This document shows positions 61,455 to 64,000 of a DNA stretch of 64,000 nucleotides, in pieces. Below the pieces are notes generated by a model that did not search any database, had not been told where the DNA came from, and saw nothing but the letters and a program-made list of their open reading frames with translations. Location of the stretch: contig NZ_LMHC01000022.1 in NCBI RefSeq assembly GCF_001427665.1, positions 89,090-153,089 of the forward strand, written 5' to 3'. The position numbers and the translations under genes are program-made. This DNA comes from Caulobacter sp. Root655. GTDB lineage: Bacteria > Pseudomonadota > Alphaproteobacteria > Caulobacterales > Caulobacteraceae. Each line of letters opens with the position of its first letter. The first letter of the stretch is position 1.

Positions 61455-63131
61455 ATGCAGGCGATGACGCTTTCCATCGGCCAGGTCGGTATCGATTTTT
61501 TCGCCCGGACACTGGTCGCCAACCACCTGGTGTCGGCGTTGGCGAGCATGCAGCCGCCCAACAACGCGCCAAAGGTCGCCGATTTCTTCACGATCGGCTT
61601 CGGCTACACCGCCACCTACTCGAATATCAATATCCGGCTGACAAACGGCAAGCTGAAAGGCTTCACGCCGGCCTACCAGGGCGTCGCCCAGCTCGCGAGC
61701 GGAACGCCGTCGGGCAGCCAGTTCGCGCTCACGCTCAACGCCGGCAACTTTACCGCCGACTATACCTGGACCGAGAGCTATCACGCCTGGACCTGCTACA
61801 CGGGGGGCGAATTCCCCTCGTGCCACAGCCGCGACTACAAGGACAAGGTCTACAACTATTCGCCGAAGATCGGCAATCTGGCAGTCCAGGTGACGACCGC
61901 GTTCCAGTATCAGCAGTCGACCAACAGCTGGACGATCACCACGGTTTCGAGCAGCGCGACCTCAACCAATGTCACGCCCAATATCCCGGGCGGCAGCGTC
62001 ATCCAGAACGAGGATTCCGGCTGCTTCACCTCGCAGGTCAGCGACGCGACCGCAAAGAGCATCTCGACGATCGATTTCGGCTCGGCGATCAACACCGTGG
62101 TGCCGGCGCTGCTCAAGTCAATCCCGTCCAGCGGCGATCTCGGCAACGGCATCGTCTTCGAGTGGGGCCTCGGCGACTCCGGACTGACCTTCCCGTCGAA
62201 CAGCGGCATCTCGGTCGGCATCACCGGACGCGTCAGCTACAAGGGGACCTTCTATCAGGGCGCGCCCCCGCCGACCCTGCCGATCCCGCCGATTCCGGCG
62301 CCCACCGCCGCCCACTACCTGCAGACCTATGTCTCGGACTACGAGATCAATGCGCTGCAATGGGCCTTCCACCAGGCGGGCCTGCTCAACTCGGTCGCCA
62401 CGCCGGGCACGATCCCCGATCCCGACGCGCTCAAGGTCAAGACCTACGCGCAGTTCATCAGCGCCCTGAGACCCTATATCGCCTTCAGCATGCAGGCCGA
62501 CATCAAGCCGCAGATCGCGCCGACCAGCCATTTCCAGCAGGTCTGGCTGTTCAACCAGGCCAATATCGACGCGCTCAAGCCACAAGTGCCCGTGAACGTG
62601 TGGGACATCCTCAACAGCTCCATGGTCGGCAACTACTACGTCACCCTGCAAGCGGTGGAGGCCGACCTGGCGGCGCTCGGCGTCGACTCGACCAATTTCG
62701 CGACGATCGAACGCGGCGTTTCGGCAATGGGCATGGTCGATGACAGCACCATCCAAATGGTGCTGACGATCCTGACCCCCACCCAACCCCAGCCGACGCT
62801 CACCTTCAACGTCACCCGCACCGACATCCTGACCGATCTTGCCCTGGGCATCGCCGGCCCGGCCCAGACGATGCAGTTCGGCTTCGCCAAGGTGAACTCG
62901 CGAGCGACCTTCATCAGCTCGACCATCCCCAATTTCCCAGGCGACCAGATGGCGATGATCTGGGGGACGGTGGGCGATCCCAACTACAGCCAGACGGTGG
63001 CGGCGATGGGCAAGAAAGGGGTGCCCCTACCAATCATGAGCGGCTTCCAGTTCCTGTTCGACAAGGCCGAGCTCAGCGTCCAGCAGGGCTTTGTCTCGAT
63101 CAAATCCCAGGTGCAGTACAAGCCGACATGA
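61455..63131 (+). CDS. BPI/LBP-like protein with two TULIP lipid-binding modules
   Basis: The 558-residue protein resembles the animal bactericidal/permeability-increasing protein and lipopolysaccharide-binding protein fold. N-terminal module: residues 1-265 (LSIGQVGIDFFARTLV; two cysteines at 114 and 123, third at 190). A proline-rich linker at about 268-285 (PPPTLPIPPIPAP) mirrors the BPI linker. C-terminal module: 286-558, with LQTYVSDYEINALQWAFHQA matching the BPI 'L.LSDYffNt...yqeAGvL' signature, and a tail (KKGVPLPIMSGFQFLFDKAE) like the BPI 'KGFPLP...v.L.n..l' end. No signal peptide is visible. The ATG at 61455 has AGGGGA 9 nt upstream. The family call is by recalled motifs; a search is needed to confirm. 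Confidence 0.75.
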   Translation: MQAMTLSIGQVGIDFFARTLVANHLVSALASMQPPNNAPKVADFFTIGFGYTATYSNINIRLTNGKLKGFTPAYQGVAQLASGTPSGSQFALTLNAGNFTADYTWTESYHAWTCYTGGEFPSCHSRDYKDKVYNYSPKIGNLAVQVTTAFQYQQSTNSWTITTVSSSATSTNVTPNIPGGSVIQNEDSGCFTSQVSDATAKSISTIDFGSAINTVVPALLKSIPSSGDLGNGIVFEWGLGDSGLTFPSNSGISVGITGRVSYKGTFYQGAPPPTLPIPPIPAPTAAHYLQTYVSDYEINALQWAFHQAGLLNSVATPGTIPDPDALKVKTYAQFISALRPYIAFSMQADIKPQIAPTSHFQQVWLFNQANIDALKPQVPVNVWDILNSSMVGNYYVTLQAVEADLAALGVDSTNFATIERGVSAMGMVDDSTIQMVLTILTPTQPQPTLTFNVTRTDILTDLALGIAGPAQTMQFGFAKVNSRATFISSTIPNFPGDQMAMIWGTVGDPNYSQTVAAMGKKGVPLPIMSGFQFLFDKAELSVQQGFVSIKSQVQYKPT

Positions 63132-64000
63132 CGGCGAAGGCCGCTGATCGGCCCCAGTTCGCGGGCAAGATCGCCTATGCCAGCACGGGCGCGCGCACGG
63201 CATGGCTCAACGTCGTCACGCGCCGTGACGGCAATGAGACCACCTATCTGCCGATGATGACCGGCAAGGGCGAGGCCGCGGCCTTTCCCTGCATCGCCTA
63301 CGCGCTCCCCGAAGGCGGCTTCCAGCTTCAGCTCAAGAACCTAATGTGGATCGCGCTCAGTCCGCTGGGCTATCTGGTGCTCGTCGCGGATATCGCCCAA
63401 GCCGCGCCGCTGAGGCTGGCCGGCTCGCCGCTCGGCCAAGGCTGGGAGATCAAGACGCCCAACGGCTATCTCCCCGTGGGCTACTATCCCGACCTGACCG
63501 AGCCGGTCCTGACCACCAATCTCGACGACGCCACCACCAGCTTCGCGCCGACCCTCATCACCCCCTCGGTGGCCGATCTCGTGGCGGCGGGCAGCGGACG
63601 GGGCGTGGACCTCACCCATGTGCGCCTGGACGGCGCCAACTTGCCCAAGGTCGACCTGACCGGCGCGCATTTCGACGACGCCAGCCTGGTCGGCGCGACC
63701 CTGACGGGGTGCGCCCTGACCGGCGCGACCTTCGTCGGCGCCGACCTCAGCGGCGTGCGCTTCGACGGCTCCCGCCTGGATTCCGCCGACATGACGCGCG
63801 CCACCCTCGCCGCGCCATCCTGGGGCGCGCCGCTCAGCGCCAAGGGACTGGTCCTCGCCCAATGCCATGCGGCGGGCGCGATCCTGGGCGGACAAAAGGA
63901 CAAGCTGGACTGCACCGAGGCGATCCTCACCGAAGGCGATTTCACCGACGCCGACCTGACCGGCTGGCAGCTCGGCAAGGCCAAGGCCGGGCGAGCGGTG
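63128..64000 (+). CDS. Pentapeptide-repeat protein, 3' end outside the window
   Basis: The ATG at 63128 overlaps the stop of the BPI-like gene (ATGA), so the two are translationally coupled. The 291 visible codons encode a first half of about 155 residues with no recognised domain (FQLQLKNLMWIALSPLGYLVLVADIAQ), then pentapeptide repeats of the A(D/N)LxG type: VRLDGANLPKVDLTGAHFDD, ASLVGATLTGCALTGATFVG, ADLSGVRFDGSRL, TDADLTGWQLG. Pentapeptide repeats fold as a right-handed beta-helix and may mimic DNA or bind proteins. The frame is still open at the window edge. Confidence 0.85.
   Translation, partial: MTAKAADRPQFAGKIAYASTGARTAWLNVVTRRDGNETTYLPMMTGKGEAAAFPCIAYALPEGGFQLQLKNLMWIALSPLGYLVLVADIAQAAPLRLAGSPLGQGWEIKTPNGYLPVGYYPDLTEPVLTTNLDDATTSFAPTLITPSVADLVAAGSGRGVDLTHVRLDGANLPKVDLTGAHFDDASLVGATLTGCALTGATFVGADLSGVRFDGSRLDSADMTRATLAAPSWGAPLSAKGLVLAQCHAAGAILGGQKDKLDCTEAILTEGDFTDADLTGWQLGKAKAGRAV

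Overview
The window looks like chromosomal DNA from a Caulobacter-type alphaproteobacterium. This rests on overall high GC with GC-biased third positions, many TonB and S9-peptidase style envelope genes, infC/rpmI-rplT/pheST housekeeping genes of alphaproteobacterial type, and two families of GC-rich intergenic palindromes. I could run no database search, so the genus is an inference.

Layout. 1-6.7 kb: a partial exported-protein gene, two identical tRNA-Gly(GCC) genes, an SDR/epimerase, a small antitoxin-like gene, an alpha/beta hydrolase, a GT4-GT9 glycosyltransferase pair, a YitT-type membrane protein, and infC, which probably starts at AUU. 6.7-17 kb: two tandem S9 peptidases, a TetA-like MFS transporter, rpmI-rplT, then pheS-cupin-pheT. 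17-25.9 kb: a pair of small ACT-like proteins, a periplasmic MsrA, a three-gene envelope operon with overlapping genes, two DUF4139 genes (the second with a palindromic element inside its 5' coding end), a transglutaminase, and a DAHP synthase preceded by a leader peptide and attenuator. 26-34.7 kb: one giant autotransporter with large internal repeats. 35-43 kb: a low-GC remnant, a candidate immunity gene and two secreted YD/Rhs-repeat proteins. 43-46.7 kb: an ABC-F ATPase and a type-B carboxylesterase. 46.7-55.9 kb: a likely catabolic cluster made of an AraC-acetamidase/formamidase fusion, a TonB-dependent receptor, a TrzA/AtzB-type amidohydrolase, an MFS transporter and a second AraC regulator. 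56.3-64 kb: a YqeY-like gene, a tyrosine-recombinase remnant, and an operon of a 1298-residue unknown protein, a protein resembling animal BPI/LBP lipid-binding proteins (two TULIP modules), and a pentapeptide-repeat protein cut by the window end.

How genes work together. The 46.7-55.9 kb genes read as sense (two AraC proteins), uptake (TonB receptor, MFS) and hydrolysis (amidohydrolase, amidase) of one N-containing compound. The DAHP synthase leader can be read as control by all three aromatic amino acids. The Rhs pair with its low-GC tip and trailing small gene reads as a toxin-immunity locus. The 57.5-64 kb operon is the strongest candidate for something undescribed: a bacterial BPI-like lipid-binding protein, with no visible signal peptide, translationally coupled to a pentapeptide-repeat protein and following a very large protein with a hydrophobic central block and a propeller-like region, next to a recombinase remnant.
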